Assembly: GCF_026339875.1 (NCBI RefSeq)
Contig: NZ_JAPEPZ010000001.1
Coordinates: 1,922,001 to 1,986,000 of the forward strand
Source: Streptomyces sp. NBC_01571
Lineage (GTDB): Bacteria > Actinomycetota > Actinomycetes > Streptomycetales > Streptomycetaceae
DNA: 64,000 nucleotides
Reading direction: 5' to 3'
Shown one piece after another: positions 17,923 through 26,743 of this stretch. The position numbers were made by a program, and so were the translations under genes. The notes beneath the pieces are model-generated. The model did no database searches. It saw nothing but the letters and a program-made list of their open reading frames with translations, and had not been told where the DNA came from. The number at the start of each line of letters is the position of its first letter. Within the stretch, counting starts at the first letter, position 1.

Positions 17923-17988
17923 CTAGGACTTGCGGCAGCGCGAGCGGTACCAGACCAGCGGCGTGGTCTCGGGAAGCTGGGAGGTCAT
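17923..17988 (-). CDS. Very small ORF, 21 aa
   Basis: ATG 17988 overlaps the stop of the upstream gene (ATGA) and the frame ends at TAG 17923, just before the next GTG. The peptide is polar (MTSQLPETTPLVWYRSRCRK). It may be a real coupled microprotein or a shortened remnant. Confidence 0.4.
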   Translation of the reverse strand: MTSQLPETTPLVWYRSRCRKS

Positions 17989-18812
17989 CGCTGGTCTTCC
18001 TTCGGCTGCGGGTCGGTGATCGGTGCGAGGTAGCCGTGCATCCGCCGTACGTACTTGATGCTGTGCTCGTCCCACCGGTGCCTGACCGCGACCTCCTGGA
18101 GGGTGCGGTCGTCCCAACCGATGAGGATCGCCCACAGGTAGGCGTCGATCCGGTCGACTGTCCAGTCGCGGTGATCCAGGAAGTCGGCCGACGTCCGCAT
18201 CATGTTGCGGACCGCGGCGATGGCGCTGGATACGCCGCCGAGGGTCTGCCGGTGCCAGTCCCAGGCCTTGAACATGGCCTGCGCGGCGTCGTAGGTCTCC
18301 GCACGGTCGTGCTCGGTGTCTTCGACGGCCTCGTACAGCTCGCGCAGGCTGTCCTCGGTGTGCTCCTCCAGCGGGAGCCGGCCGAGCTTCTCAGCGAGCG
18401 AGACAGGGGCCTCGAGCTGGCCCGTGGCGAGCAGGAGATGTTCCTCCCACAGGGGGCGCAGGAGACCGCCGTACGTCTGCGGGCGGGACATCCACTCGCA
18501 TGCGCAGGCCACCATCCACCGTCCGTTGGACAGGTCCACGGTGCGGGGCAGGTGCGCGGTGACGGCATCGAGGTGCTCGGGGCAGATGCTGCCCGTGGCG
18601 GGCCCGCGGGTTACCTGCCGCCATCCCTCCCCTGACCACTCGGGGCGGGCCGGCTGGCCGCCGGTGAGCGTGGCGAAGTGGTCGTACTGCTTCAGGCAGC
18701 CCCGTGTCAGGCAGGTGCGCAGGCCCATCGTGATGTGCAGACCAGCGAGTTCGCGCCGCAGGTCGACGAGTTCCTCCGGAGTGATCGTGTCTGCGGTCGG
18801 CTGATCGGTCAC
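17985..18812 (-). CDS. Hypothetical protein with Cys motif and possible C-terminal HTH, 275 aa
   Basis: GTG 18812 overlaps the previous stop (GTGA) and has GAAAGGACC upstream. Cysteines occur at CLTRGCLKQYDHF (near residue 37), CPEH and CACEW (near 105), a spacing that could bind a metal. The C-terminal end DDRTLQEVAVRHRWDEHSIK resembles a sigma-type helix-turn-helix. No family is recognised. It is an internal gene of the overlap-coupled minus-strand series. Confidence 0.7.
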   Translation of the reverse strand: MTDQPTADTITPEELVDLRRELAGLHITMGLRTCLTRGCLKQYDHFATLTGGQPARPEWSGEGWRQVTRGPATGSICPEHLDAVTAHLPRTVDLSNGRWMVACACEWMSRPQTYGGLLRPLWEEHLLLATGQLEAPVSLAEKLGRLPLEEHTEDSLRELYEAVEDTEHDRAETYDAAQAMFKAWDWHRQTLGGVSSAIAAVRNMMRTSADFLDHRDWTVDRIDAYLWAILIGWDDRTLQEVAVRHRWDEHSIKYVRRMHGYLAPITDPQPKEDQR

Positions 18813-18996
18813 GCGCTGGTCCTTTCGCAGGTGGGGTGGCGGTGGGCGGCGGTGCCGATGGCGTGCGGGTAGTCGTAGAGGCCGGGCATGGGCTTCCACG
18901 TCTCGCCATGCGCCCCGCATGTTTGCAGCGCCAGCGTTCGCCGCCGTCGATCTCCTCGAGGTCGAACGTCCCTCCGTATCGAGGCTGGTGCTTCAG
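18809..18996 (-). pseudogene. Small zinc-ribbon-like gene with one frameshift
   Basis: The first frame reads LKHQPRYGGTFDLEEIDGGE then RWRCK, and a second frame reads TCGAHGETWKPMPGLYDY and ends ERTSA at 18809. Adding one A in the AAA run at 18922-18924 joins them as WRCKTCGAHGETW, creating a normal CxxC. No ordinary start codon is seen (CTG 18996). The stop overlaps the next GTG start. Confidence 0.5.
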
Positions 18997-19301
18997 TCGG
19001 CTCCCGGAGCAGAGCCAGGGAACTCGCGCACGACGGAGACCAGGAGCGGCACGAGGGTGTCGAACGGGCCAGCTGCGTGCTGTTTCCCGTGCGGGGAGGC
19101 ACTGTGGAAAAGAGCAACAGGGGCCTCCGGCAGGGTTCCGGACTCGCCGCACTTGGGGCACGCCCAGGTCCAGCCGACGACGGGAGCGTGGACGATCTGG
19201 CCGTCCTGGATGATCCAGTCGAAGCGGTCGGCCAGCCTGTGCTCGTCGGAGGCGACGGAATCGGCGTCGAACAGCTCGTCGGGCACGGTGAGTTCAGGCA
19301 T
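18993..19301 (-). CDS. Hypothetical protein with CxxC motif, 102 aa
   Basis: ATG 19301 has a GAGAGGAG ribosome-binding site and overlaps the upstream stop by 8 bp. The protein has one CPKCGESG motif in a WTW-containing strand, then a hydrophobic C-terminal helix (PFDTLVPLLVSVVREF). No recognised family. It is an internal operon gene. Confidence 0.65.
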   Translation of the reverse strand: MPELTVPDELFDADSVASDEHRLADRFDWIIQDGQIVHAPVVGWTWACPKCGESGTLPEAPVALFHSASPHGKQHAAGPFDTLVPLLVSVVREFPGSAPGAD

Positions 19302-20004
19302 CGGTGGGCTCCTCTCGGCTGGTAGTGGGCCCCGGCAGCGCCGGGGCATCGAATGACGAGCTTTCGATGGAGGGCTCGGCACCCGTCAGCCGGACAACCT
19401 CCAGGACGTGGGCCTCGATGTCGGCGCGGGCCTGGGCGACGACCTGCTCGCCGGCCTCCACGAGTGAGTCGACGGTGAACTGGGCGTTGCTGCCCGCACC
19501 GGCGACGGCGTTCTCCAGTGCGTTGAGTGCCTCCTTGGTGGCTCTCACGCCCTTCTTCTCGTGGATCGCCTCGTGCAGTGCCGCCGTGGCGGCCTTGACA
19601 CGGGCGTACATCCGGTCGGTGACCTCGCGGACCTCCCGCAGGCTCTCGGCGGTGCGGGGCTGATGAGGGATCTCGGGCACGAAGGCGTCGTGCTCGGTAC
19701 ACCGGATGGTCACCGGCACGCCGCTGCCGAGCCCCACGGAGGACACGAGCGAGCCCCACTGCGCGAGGCTCATCTCGATCTCCACGAGCTCTCGGCCTGG
19801 ATGAACCCAGTCGTGGTTGAGGTCGCGTTTGCGCGTGGCCTGGTGGACCGAGAGCGAGATGGTCTCGTTGTGGAGCAGGTCGGACTGGAACAGCGAACGA
19901 CCTCCGCCGCTCCTCCGTGTCACGACCGCGACGCCGAAGGCGGGGTGGATCTCATCGCCCTGCGCTGCGTCAATCACTGGGTCCTGGACAGGACGGCGGC
20001 TCAT
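19294..20004 (-). CDS. Hypothetical protein, 236 aa
   Basis: ATG 20004 overlaps the upstream stop (ATGA) with GAGGCGG before it. The N-terminal half is beta-rich (SLFQSDLLHNETISLSVHQA, then LAQWGSLVSSVG). The C-terminal half is a long helix or coiled coil (SLREVREVTDRMYARVKAAT, ALNALENAVAG). It lacks membrane segments and Cys motifs. Intact; function unknown. Confidence 0.7.
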   Translation of the reverse strand: MSRRPVQDPVIDAAQGDEIHPAFGVAVVTRRSGGGRSLFQSDLLHNETISLSVHQATRKRDLNHDWVHPGRELVEIEMSLAQWGSLVSSVGLGSGVPVTIRCTEHDAFVPEIPHQPRTAESLREVREVTDRMYARVKAATAALHEAIHEKKGVRATKEALNALENAVAGAGSNAQFTVDSLVEAGEQVVAQARADIEAHVLEVVRLTGAEPSIESSSFDAPALPGPTTSREEPTDA

Positions 20005-20336
20005 GACTGCACCGCCTCAGTCGTCGGGTGGCTGCTCCGCCGTCGCGGACGGCCGCGCGCGCGGAAGCCGCGCACGTCGGCGTCGTACATTTCCACCTCG
20101 TACGAACGGCCGCCGCAGAGCTTCTCGGCCCAGTAGTGCACGTCGATGCTCGGCGCGCCGTCGGAGTAGTGGCTCTGCCAGGTGGTGATGTCCCAGGACC
20201 AGATGCGCGTGCCGGGCTTCTGGATCCGCAGATGGCGGTAGAGGCCGTCATCGTGGAGCACCACGAGCTGGTGCTCGGCGGTTTCGCGCAGGAAGTCCGC
20301 GTAGGCGTGGGCGTAGGGGTTGGTCGGCTTGGTCAT
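20001..20336 (-). CDS. Hypothetical protein, 111 aa
   Basis: The core (residues 1-85) is rich in aromatic residues (YAHAYADFL, YRHLRIQKPGTRIWSWDITT, YSDGAPSIDVHYWAEKL). It looks like a compact alpha/beta domain, and the Arg-rich last 25 residues may reflect a changed frame. ATG 20336 is chosen where coding character begins; no good ribosome-binding site is visible. Its stop overlaps the next start. Confidence 0.55.
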   Translation of the reverse strand: MTKPTNPYAHAYADFLRETAEHQLVVLHDDGLYRHLRIQKPGTRIWSWDITTWQSHYSDGAPSIDVHYWAEKLCGGRSYEVEMYDADVRGFRARGRPRRRSSHPTTEAVQS

Positions 20337-20418
20337 GATGAGTGTGCTGCGCTTTCTCTGACGTGCGGTGGGATGTTGTGGGGAGGCGGCGAGCACGACG
20401 GCATGACGAAGCCGGGGC

Positions 20419-20767
20419 TCAGCTGACCGGCACGCTCTGCTTCTCCTGGGCCGGGAGCGTGGCGAGGACGGCGTCGGCCACTTCCTTCGCGGGGGTGTCG
20501 AGCGGCATCTCGCGCTTGTACCCGTGGCCCCATGAGAAGCCCTGGAACTCCGCGGTGTCGGTGAGCGTGGTCGCCTCGATGGGATACGAGCCGTCCGGGG
20601 GCCAGGCGTTCACAGTGGCGCTGTGAAACTGGCAGCCGCCGCACCATGCCCGCCGGCGCAGCGGCTGGGTACTCGTCGTCGGGGCGCCGGATTTCGACGA
20701 GGTGGACCGGGCGCTCGGTGCTGTCTGCGGGCGCCAGGTGCGGGAGAGGGGCGTCAACGGTCGTCAT
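20419..20767 (-). pseudogene. Small CxxC gene with one frameshift
   Basis: ATG 20767 (overlapping the upstream stop by 14 bp) opens with PVHLVEIRRPDDEYPAAAPA. Near 20645 the frame shifts and continues WCGGCQFHSATVNAWPPDG, ending with KEVADAVLATLPAQEKQ at 20419. Removing one base gives AGWCGGCQF, a natural CxxC. Function unknown. Confidence 0.5.
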
Positions 20768-21206
20768 CCAGGGGTTCCAGGACGTCGGCCGCCGTGATGT
20801 CGCCCCGGATCAGCAGGAGGGCGACAGCGTGGGCCCGGTCGTGCGTGCCGGTCTTCTTGTAGATGCGCCGCAGGTGGGTCTTGATCGTGTCCTCGGAGAG
20901 GAACAGGTCCACGCCGGACTTCGCGTTGGACATGCCGCGCGCCACGCGGACGATGACCTGCTTCTCGCGGCCGGTGAGCGGGTGCGTCAGCGAGGGCGGG
21001 AGCATCCCCAGGTCGCGCAGGTGGCCGCGCCTGCCCCGGTGGAACGCCGCCTCCAAGTGGGGCATGACGGCCCGCAGGTAGGTGGCGACGACGTTGCGCT
21101 GCGACAGCCAGGCCGCCCGCGTCTTCTCTGTGGCGTCGGCCAGGTCGTGGGTCAGTTCCTCGCGCCAGGTCGGGGGGCGCGTCTCGGTGGGTTGGGCTAA
21201 GGACAT
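20754..21206 (-). CDS. LuxR-type HTH regulator, 150 aa
   Basis: A stand-alone DNA-binding protein. The C-terminal LuxR helix-turn-helix is clear (LTGREKQVIVRVARGMSNAK, LFLSEDTIKTHLRRIYKKTG, residues 80-140). No receiver domain precedes it, only about 75 helical residues. ATG 21206 has AAGGAG at good spacing. It lies within the operon of small Cys-motif genes, so it may control this block. It is intact while its neighbours on both sides are broken. Confidence 0.8.
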   Translation of the reverse strand: MSLAQPTETRPPTWREELTHDLADATEKTRAAWLSQRNVVATYLRAVMPHLEAAFHRGRRGHLRDLGMLPPSLTHPLTGREKQVIVRVARGMSNAKSGVDLFLSEDTIKTHLRRIYKKTGTHDRAHAVALLLIRGDITAADVLEPLDDDR

Positions 21207-21223
21207 ATCAGCGCTCCTTGCGC

Positions 21224-21459
21224 TTACGGAACTTCGAGAATTGCTGGCCGCGCGGGCATCGAGTCGGCCAGGGCTTGGGCCGCCTCGGGGCGGCAGTTGG
21301 GACAAGGGCGTTTCGTCTGGTGGGTGACGGGCTGGCTGTCCCGGGTACGGTCGGCTGTCGGCGCCGCGCTCGGGCTCCTGCTCGACGGTGTCGATCCAGC
21401 CCGCCACGCACGGAGGCTCGTGCGTGCACCTGCACTCGGCCCACGGGTACGGTTCCCGG
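21224..21459 (-). pseudogene. Fragment of a small Cys-motif gene cut by IS1182
   Basis: The frame from the IS edge reads PYPWAECRCTHEPPCVAGWI; near 21345 it shifts and continues TKRPCPNCRPEAAQALADSM, stopping at 21224. The paired Cys motifs suggest a zinc-binding protein. The upstream side of the IS (23177-23244) contributes a short proline-rich reading but no clear joined start. Confidence 0.4.
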
Positions 21460-21463
21460 CTAG

Positions 21464-23172
21464 GAGCGTGTCTCAGTAACCGGCAACCCGCCTGCGGTTC
21501 GTGATTATTCATACGGGATGATCACGGTATGCGTGGTGGCGAGGGGCTGTTCGAGGTCGAGCCGGTCGGGAAGAAGCGGCCGCAGGGTCAGCTGGCGGCG
21601 GTGGACAAGACGTTTCGGCCCTTCGATCCGCATCAGGTCCTGCTGCTGCCGCCGTCGCTGGACGACTGGCTGCCCGAGGGCCACCTGGCCCGGTTCGTCG
21701 CCGACCTGGTCGATGAGGTGCTCGACCTCGGACCGGTCCTGGCGGACTACACCGAAAAGCGCGGCTACCCGCCCTACGATCCGCGGCTGATGGTACGACT
21801 GCTGATCTACGGCTACACCACCGGCGTCCGCTCCTCCCGGGCGATCGAGCGCCGCCTGGCCGACGATGTCGCGTTCCGGTTCCTGGCCGCCGGCCAGGAA
21901 CCGGACTTCCGCTCGATCGCCCGCTTCCGCCGCCGCCACCTCGACGCGCTGGCCGGTCTGTTCACCCAGTCCCTGCACCTCGCACAGACACTCGGCATGG
22001 TCAAGATGGGACGCGTCGCGCTGGACGGCACGAAACTGGAGGCCAGCGCCTCCAAACACAAGGCGATGAGCTACGGCCGCCTGGTCGACAAGGAAGAGCG
22101 GATAGAGGCCGAGATCGCCGCTCTGGAAGCGAAGGCCCACGCCCTGCTGACCGACGCCGAGGCCGCCGACGAAGCCGAGGACGACACCTTCGGCGTGGAC
22201 GGCAAGGAGGCGGACCTGCCCGCCGAGCTGGACCGGCGTGAGAAACGCCTGGCGAAGCTGCAGGCCGCCCGCGCGCAGATCGAGGCCGAGGCCGCCGCCA
22301 AGGCCCGCGCCCACGCCGAGGACAAGGAACGCCGCCGTCAGGAACGTGCCGCCAGCAGCGACGAGCAGGCCGTCACCGACGCCGGGGAAGCGGCCGCCGC
22401 CAAGGCCCGTCCCAAGCCCAAAGCCCAGGCCAACTTCACCGACCCCGACTCGCGGATCATGAAGAACAGCGACGGCGCCTACATCCAGGCCTACAACGCC
22501 CAGGCCGTCGTCGACGAAGAACACCAGGTCATCACCGCCGCCGACGTGACGACCAACCCCTCCGACGCACTGAACTACACCACGATGCTCGACCAGTCCG
22601 CCCACAACACCGGCATCCACCCCAAGCAGGCCCTGGTCGACGCCGGGTACTGCTCCGAGACCAACCTCGAAGCCGCGAACGAGCGCCAACTGGCCTGCGG
22701 CACCGACACCTTCATGGCCACCGGCCGACTCGCCCACGACGAGCAGGTCCCGCCCGCTCCACGCGGACGCATCCCCAAGGACGCCACGCTGAAGGAGCGC
22801 ATGGCCCGCAAACTGCGGACCAAACCCGGCCGGAAGGCATACAGCCGCCGCAAAGCCATCGTCGAACCTGTCTTCGGACAGGTCATGACCTGCCAGAACG
22901 GCCGCCAGCTCCTCCTGCGTGGCGAGGACGGCGCCCGCGGTGAGTGGCGACTGCTCGCCGCCTGCCACAACCTCCGCAAGATCTTCCGACACTCCGGGCT
23001 CGCCGCCCAGGCCGGCTGACCAGCCAGGCCCCCGGCCCACGCCACAGGCCCTACCAGCCGAACAACAGCCGGGAAGGACCCAACCACGGCCTCACAGGTG
23101 CACACGAAACGGCCGCGACCGATCCCATCGATCACGGCCAGCGAGCCCCTTGCTCGTTACCGAGACACGCTC
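21464..23172 (+). mobile_element. IS1182-family element, copy 1
   Basis: 1,709 bp with ends GAGCGTGTCTCAGTAAC / GAGCGTGTCTCGGTAAC, flanked by CTAG on both sides (21460-21463 and 23173-23176). Copies 2 (52630) and 3 (57280) have exactly the same length and transposase. Confidence 0.9.
21529..23019 (+). CDS. IS1182-family transposase, copy 1
   Basis: A 496-aa DDE transposase. The N-terminal DUF772-like region reads FDPHQVLLLPPSLDDWLPEG, with YDPRLMVRLLIYGYTTG. The catalytic Asp region is MGRVALDGTKLEAS, and the C-terminal domain has NAQAVVDEEHQVI, VDAGYCSE and KAIVEPVFGQ. A highly charged coiled-coil insert occupies about residues 195-310. It is intact and the same as copies 2 and 3. Confidence 0.92.
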   Translation: MRGGEGLFEVEPVGKKRPQGQLAAVDKTFRPFDPHQVLLLPPSLDDWLPEGHLARFVADLVDEVLDLGPVLADYTEKRGYPPYDPRLMVRLLIYGYTTGVRSSRAIERRLADDVAFRFLAAGQEPDFRSIARFRRRHLDALAGLFTQSLHLAQTLGMVKMGRVALDGTKLEASASKHKAMSYGRLVDKEERIEAEIAALEAKAHALLTDAEAADEAEDDTFGVDGKEADLPAELDRREKRLAKLQAARAQIEAEAAAKARAHAEDKERRRQERAASSDEQAVTDAGEAAAAKARPKPKAQANFTDPDSRIMKNSDGAYIQAYNAQAVVDEEHQVITAADVTTNPSDALNYTTMLDQSAHNTGIHPKQALVDAGYCSETNLEAANERQLACGTDTFMATGRLAHDEQVPPAPRGRIPKDATLKERMARKLRTKPGRKAYSRRKAIVEPVFGQVMTCQNGRQLLLRGEDGARGEWRLLAACHNLRKIFRHSGLAAQAG

Positions 23173-23244
23173 CTAGCCGAAGTGGTGCTCTGCGGGCGGT
23201 GGGGCCGCTGGAGGCCGGGAGCCGGGGACGTAGTCGGGGGTCAC

Positions 23245-23478
23245 TCACGGGTCGTCAGCCGTGCGCGGCTGCCGCTCGAACGTCGGCGGCCCTTCCAGCT
23301 CTCACTGCAAGGTGCCGAGCGTCACGGGCTTGCCCGCCTCGGCGAGGACCTTGAGGGCGCGGGTGATGCGCGGTTCGAAGCACGCAACGCCTTCGGCTTC
23401 AGGAATCGACGAGCCAACCAGCGCCTGCGCTCACGCTGTGCGACCACTCGTCGCAGCCGACGGGAGGCGCACCCCCAC
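23245..23478 (-). pseudogene. Small gene with two in-frame TGA codons
   Basis: One frame of 78 codons from GTG 23478 reads coherently across two TGA codons: VGVRLPSAATSGRTA, TGA, AQALVGSSIPEAEGVACFEP and on through RALKVLAEAGKPVTLGTLQ, TGA, ELEGPPTFERQP. Both stops can be explained by CGA-to-TGA transitions. The protein is predicted helical and of unknown function. It lies between the P-loop gene and the IS1182 copy. Confidence 0.45.
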
Positions 23479-23560
23479 TATCGGTATCCGGCGGCGGGGC
23501 AGCGCGAAGCTGGTGCGCGTGCCGGTGCGTGGCCGGAGTCCGGGCGCGCCTCAGCCGGGG

Positions 23561-25082
23561 CTAGACAGGGGCCGAGGCCGGTTTCACACCTCCTCGGCGT
23601 CCCAGGCCGTACGCGATGCGGAACGGATCGGGCATGTCCCAGGACCCATCGGTACTGGGGTGCACGACGCCAGCAGCAGTGAGCTCTTCGAGGAGGTCGT
23701 GGTAGCGGGCTAGGTGCCGCATGCCGCCGGGGTACGGGTCCGCCGTGCGGGAGCCGAGACGTCGAAGACGGTCTGGCAGGCACGCGTGGTCCCACTGGGC
23801 GATGACCTGGTCGGATTCGATCGGCAGCTGCTGCCCGGCCAGCGGAGCGAGTGCCGCCCGCACCCATGGCATGGCCTGCTCGACTTCTGCGGCGCGGGCA
23901 CGCGCTCCCTCCGGCACGCCCCGGCGGATGTCCCGGTGGTGAAGGGCGCGCGGGTGGTCGGGGTGATCGTCCAGGGCGTGGCGCACGGCCTGCCTCAGTG
24001 CGATGAGGAACGGGCGCGGGCTGATTCCGCCGACACCGTCCTGGAGATGCGTGAGCATGAACCGGTACGTGGAGCCCTTGCGGGCGGTCGCGCCCATGTA
24101 CGGGTCCGCGATCACGGTGAAGAGGCGTTCCTGTCGCGCCCATGTACGGGTCCGCGATCACGGTGAAGAGGCGTTCCTGCGCGGCGGGATCGGAGGTCAG
24201 TTGCTCGGGCGCGCTGAAGCGACCGTCGGGGGTGAGCCTCCAGCCCGGGGTCAGAGAACGGAAGGCGGCGGCAACTTCACTGGGGTGGTTCGCCAGGAGC
24301 TGGAAGAACAGCCCGTAGAGGTGCGTTCCGGTCACCTGGCCCCAGTGGTCCGGCGTGCTCCAGTTCAAGTCGGTCGTACGCAGAGCACGTCGGGCCTCGG
24401 ACCTGAGCGCCCACAGGGCCGCGTCGAGGGTGTCGGGGCGTAGGAAGACCTTCGCCCTCACGCGCGGCCCGAGGCGGGCCAGGTCGGCAGCGAGCTGGAG
24501 GACTCCGGAGGCGAGGCGGTCCGTAATGCGCTGATCGGGGTGGAGACGGTCCAAGCTGTCGAAGACAACCAGATGAGTGTGGCCCTGCGAGTTCAGGTCG
24601 GCCACGGCCTGGCGCAGGGCGTCGGGGTTACGCAGCAACCACTGCGCGCGGTCGCGCCAGCTGGGCAGGTGTGTGAGGTCGCAGACGCCCAGGGCGGTCA
24701 GGGCGGTCAGGGCGACAGCGGTCCACACCATCACGGGGCGGATTCCTTCGCCGATCAGTGCCTCCAGCTCCGGCGCGGCCGGATAGCCGTCGCTGTCTCC
24801 TGCGGCCCCTGGGGCGGAGATCACCCGGGTATCCTCCAGGCGCGGCATCTTCAGGTCATAGGCGGCTGCCGCACGGAGGTCAGGGTCGGTCAGGACCCGG
24901 GCCCACAACGTCTTGCCGACTCCGGGACCGCCTCGGACCACGCTGCTGTCGATGAACAGCGCGGGGCGGCAGCCGGGCGTGTAGAACATGGAGGCCGGCA
25001 GTGTGGCGGCGTCGCGGGTCAGCGCTGTGGTGAGCGCGTCATGTATGAGCGTGCGCAACTGGCCGGGGGTGGGGAGCGTCAT
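23561..25082 (-). pseudogene. P-loop NTPase disrupted by a 46-bp tandem duplication
   Basis: ATG 25082 (GGAAGGAAG ribosome-binding site) begins a protein with Walker A RGGPGVGKTLWAR (about residue 52) and a Walker B-like HLVVFDSLDRL (about 175). Near 24088-24179 a 46-bp direct duplication shifts the frame; without it the protein continues ERLFTVIADPYMGATARKG to SWDMPDPFRIAYGLG and stops at 23561, 491 aa in total. As it stands the second half is lost. It resembles large single-ATPase proteins, but I cannot place the family. Confidence 0.65.
24088..24179. repeat. 46-bp perfect tandem duplication
   Basis: Two identical, adjacent 46-bp units (24088-24133 and 24134-24179), each starting TCGCGCCCATG. 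46 is not a multiple of three, so the duplication breaks the P-loop NTPase frame. It looks like a recent slippage event, or an assembly artefact. Confidence 0.85.
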
Positions 25083-25144
25083 CACAGGGTCTTCCTTCCA
25101 GTAGGAGCGTGCAGCACGCGGGCGTGGTGGTCGCCAGCGGGCGA

Positions 25145-25402
25145 TCAGTCGAAATCCGTCTCGGACAGCCATTGGGAGCAGCCCTCCCGCAAGAACCAGC
25201 CGCGCACGTTGGCGTCGTCAACCTGGGGTGCGGCATCCCGTGTCGGTCGCGGGTGCGTTGTGACGTCAGTCGTCGTTGGTGGCGGGCGGGATCGGTACGA
25301 CTGTTTCGCCGCCTTGGTCGACCCATATGCGCCGGGCCCGGTCTGCTCCGTTTCCACAGCTGCGGCATACAGGGCGTCCGGGGTCACGTGGAGAGTGGTC
25401 AT
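25145..25402 (-). pseudogene. Degenerate small gene(s)
   Basis: From ATG 25402 the frame reads MTTLHVTPDALYAAAVETEQ; a coherent continuation in another frame is ARRIWVDQGGETVVPIPPAT, ending at a TGA near 25262. A second short reading, DANVRGWFLREGCSQWLSET, ends at 25145. These look like two small coupled genes with lost starts or frames. The gap 25403-25695 holds nothing convincing. Confidence 0.35.
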
Positions 25403-25695
25403 GGGCGCGGACATGCGTCGGGGTGGTGGTCACTGGCACACCGGCGCCGGTTTTCCCGTCCCTGATGGCCCGATTTCGGCGGATTCTCCGGCGCCGGCTG
25501 GTGGCTCGCCCTGAAGCTCCGGGTCATCCCATACCACCTACTCGTGCCGGAAGGTGCCCTTGTTGGTGGGCTCCCTGGTCGCTTCCGGTAGCCGAACTCC
25601 TCCACCGGCGGCCTGGGGGTCTCGTATCCGGCCTCTTCGAGGGGTGGTTGAGCTGGTTGACCAAGTGCTGCAGATTATGGGTCGTGCGAGCGCTG

Positions 25696-26418
25696 TCAGT
25701 CCTCGCTCTCGTCTTCGCCGGCCTTGCCGATCTCTTCGACGATGTACGCCGAGAGGAACTTGCTCGACAGCGGGTCGAGGCCGTACCGCTCTGACCAGCG
25801 CTTGAGGTACTCGACGGGCTCAGCGTTGCCGGGTTCGTCACGCACCTTGCCGATGGCCTCGGCGATCCACTTGAGGGTGTCCGTGCCGGGCCACTCCGGC
25901 GAGGTGCCCAGGCCGAGCGCGATCGCGTCGACCACATCGGTGTCAGTGAGGGGCGCGCTGGCCCCGCGGCTGTTCGCGTGGGAGAGCGGCTGCTCGTAGT
26001 CCGGGATGAAGCCCATGGCGAGGATCACGCTCTCGGGCAGCTTGTAGGCGTCCCAGATCGCTTGGGTCACGTTCGTGGGGGTGTCGCCGTTGGAGAGCCC
26101 GCCGGAGATATAGAGCCTGTAGTCGGCGACCGTGAGGAATGTCGTCTCACGGGAGTCGAGGGCCATTTCGAGGTTGTTGATGATGACGAGCCCGGCGCGC
26201 CGGGCGTACTCGATGAGCACTGCGCCGTTCTCGTCGAAGAGGTCGGACTCGTCGTCCAGATCCGGTAGCAGCTCCTCCAGCTCAGTTCCGGGCTCGTCGA
26301 AGGTGAAGAGCGAGGGATCTTCGATCTTCTCGAGCAGCTGACGGCCTCGGTCGAAGTTCGGCGGTTCGGTGCTTCCGGCCGGGAACGCGATGGTGGCGGT
26401 GAGCATGCTCGCGCCCAT
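25696..26418 (-). CDS. Hypothetical acidic protein, 240 aa
   Basis: ATG 26418 follows AAGGAG. The protein is strongly acidic, with a Glu/Asp-rich region at residues 45-65, a compact alpha/beta-looking centre (GLVIINNLEMALDSRE, FLTVADYRLYISGGL) and a C-terminal helical segment ending in KAGEDESED. There is no signal or transmembrane segment and no recognised family. It is intact and starts a unit of its own downstream of the 26460 gene. Confidence 0.7.
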   Translation of the reverse strand: MGASMLTATIAFPAGSTEPPNFDRGRQLLEKIEDPSLFTFDEPGTELEELLPDLDDESDLFDENGAVLIEYARRAGLVIINNLEMALDSRETTFLTVADYRLYISGGLSNGDTPTNVTQAIWDAYKLPESVILAMGFIPDYEQPLSHANSRGASAPLTDTDVVDAIALGLGTSPEWPGTDTLKWIAEAIGKVRDEPGNAEPVEYLKRWSERYGLDPLSSKFLSAYIVEEIGKAGEDESED

Positions 26419-26459
26419 GATGATCTGCTCCTTCAGGATGGAAGAATTAGTGGGTCGAA

Positions 26460-26743
26460 TCAGTCCTGGATCCAGCGGAGGACGTCGTCGACGTCCTGGT
26501 CGCAGCTGGCCTTGATCGCCTGGCGCGGGGTCGCGCCGGGGTTCTCGAGGTAGTGCAGCGCGGCGCTGTCGATGAGGTTGGCCGCGTCACGTACCTGCTC
26601 GTTCTCGGGCGCGAGATCGCTCACGTCGTTGGCGGCGCGGCTCATGGCGTCGCTGATGCGCTCCTGGAAGAAGGCGGCCTTCGCGCCGGTGGAGCCGTCG
26701 AGGCCCTTCGCTGAGGATCGTGCGGGTCGTGCGGCTGGCTCAC
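26460..26743 (-). pseudogene. Small helical protein gene with one likely frameshift
   Basis: GTG 26743 overlaps the previous stop (GTGA) and reads MSQPHDPHDP; one added C near 26717 joins it to SAKGLDGSTGAKAAFFQERI and the helical remainder ending DVDDVLRWIQD (94 aa). Without the shift, no start with a ribosome-binding site is evident for the main frame. Function unknown. Confidence 0.5.

Noticed and set aside
24088..24179. CRISPR array or other short-repeat array
   Set aside because: Only two adjacent units without spacers; a simple tandem duplication. No CRISPR array was seen anywhere in the window.
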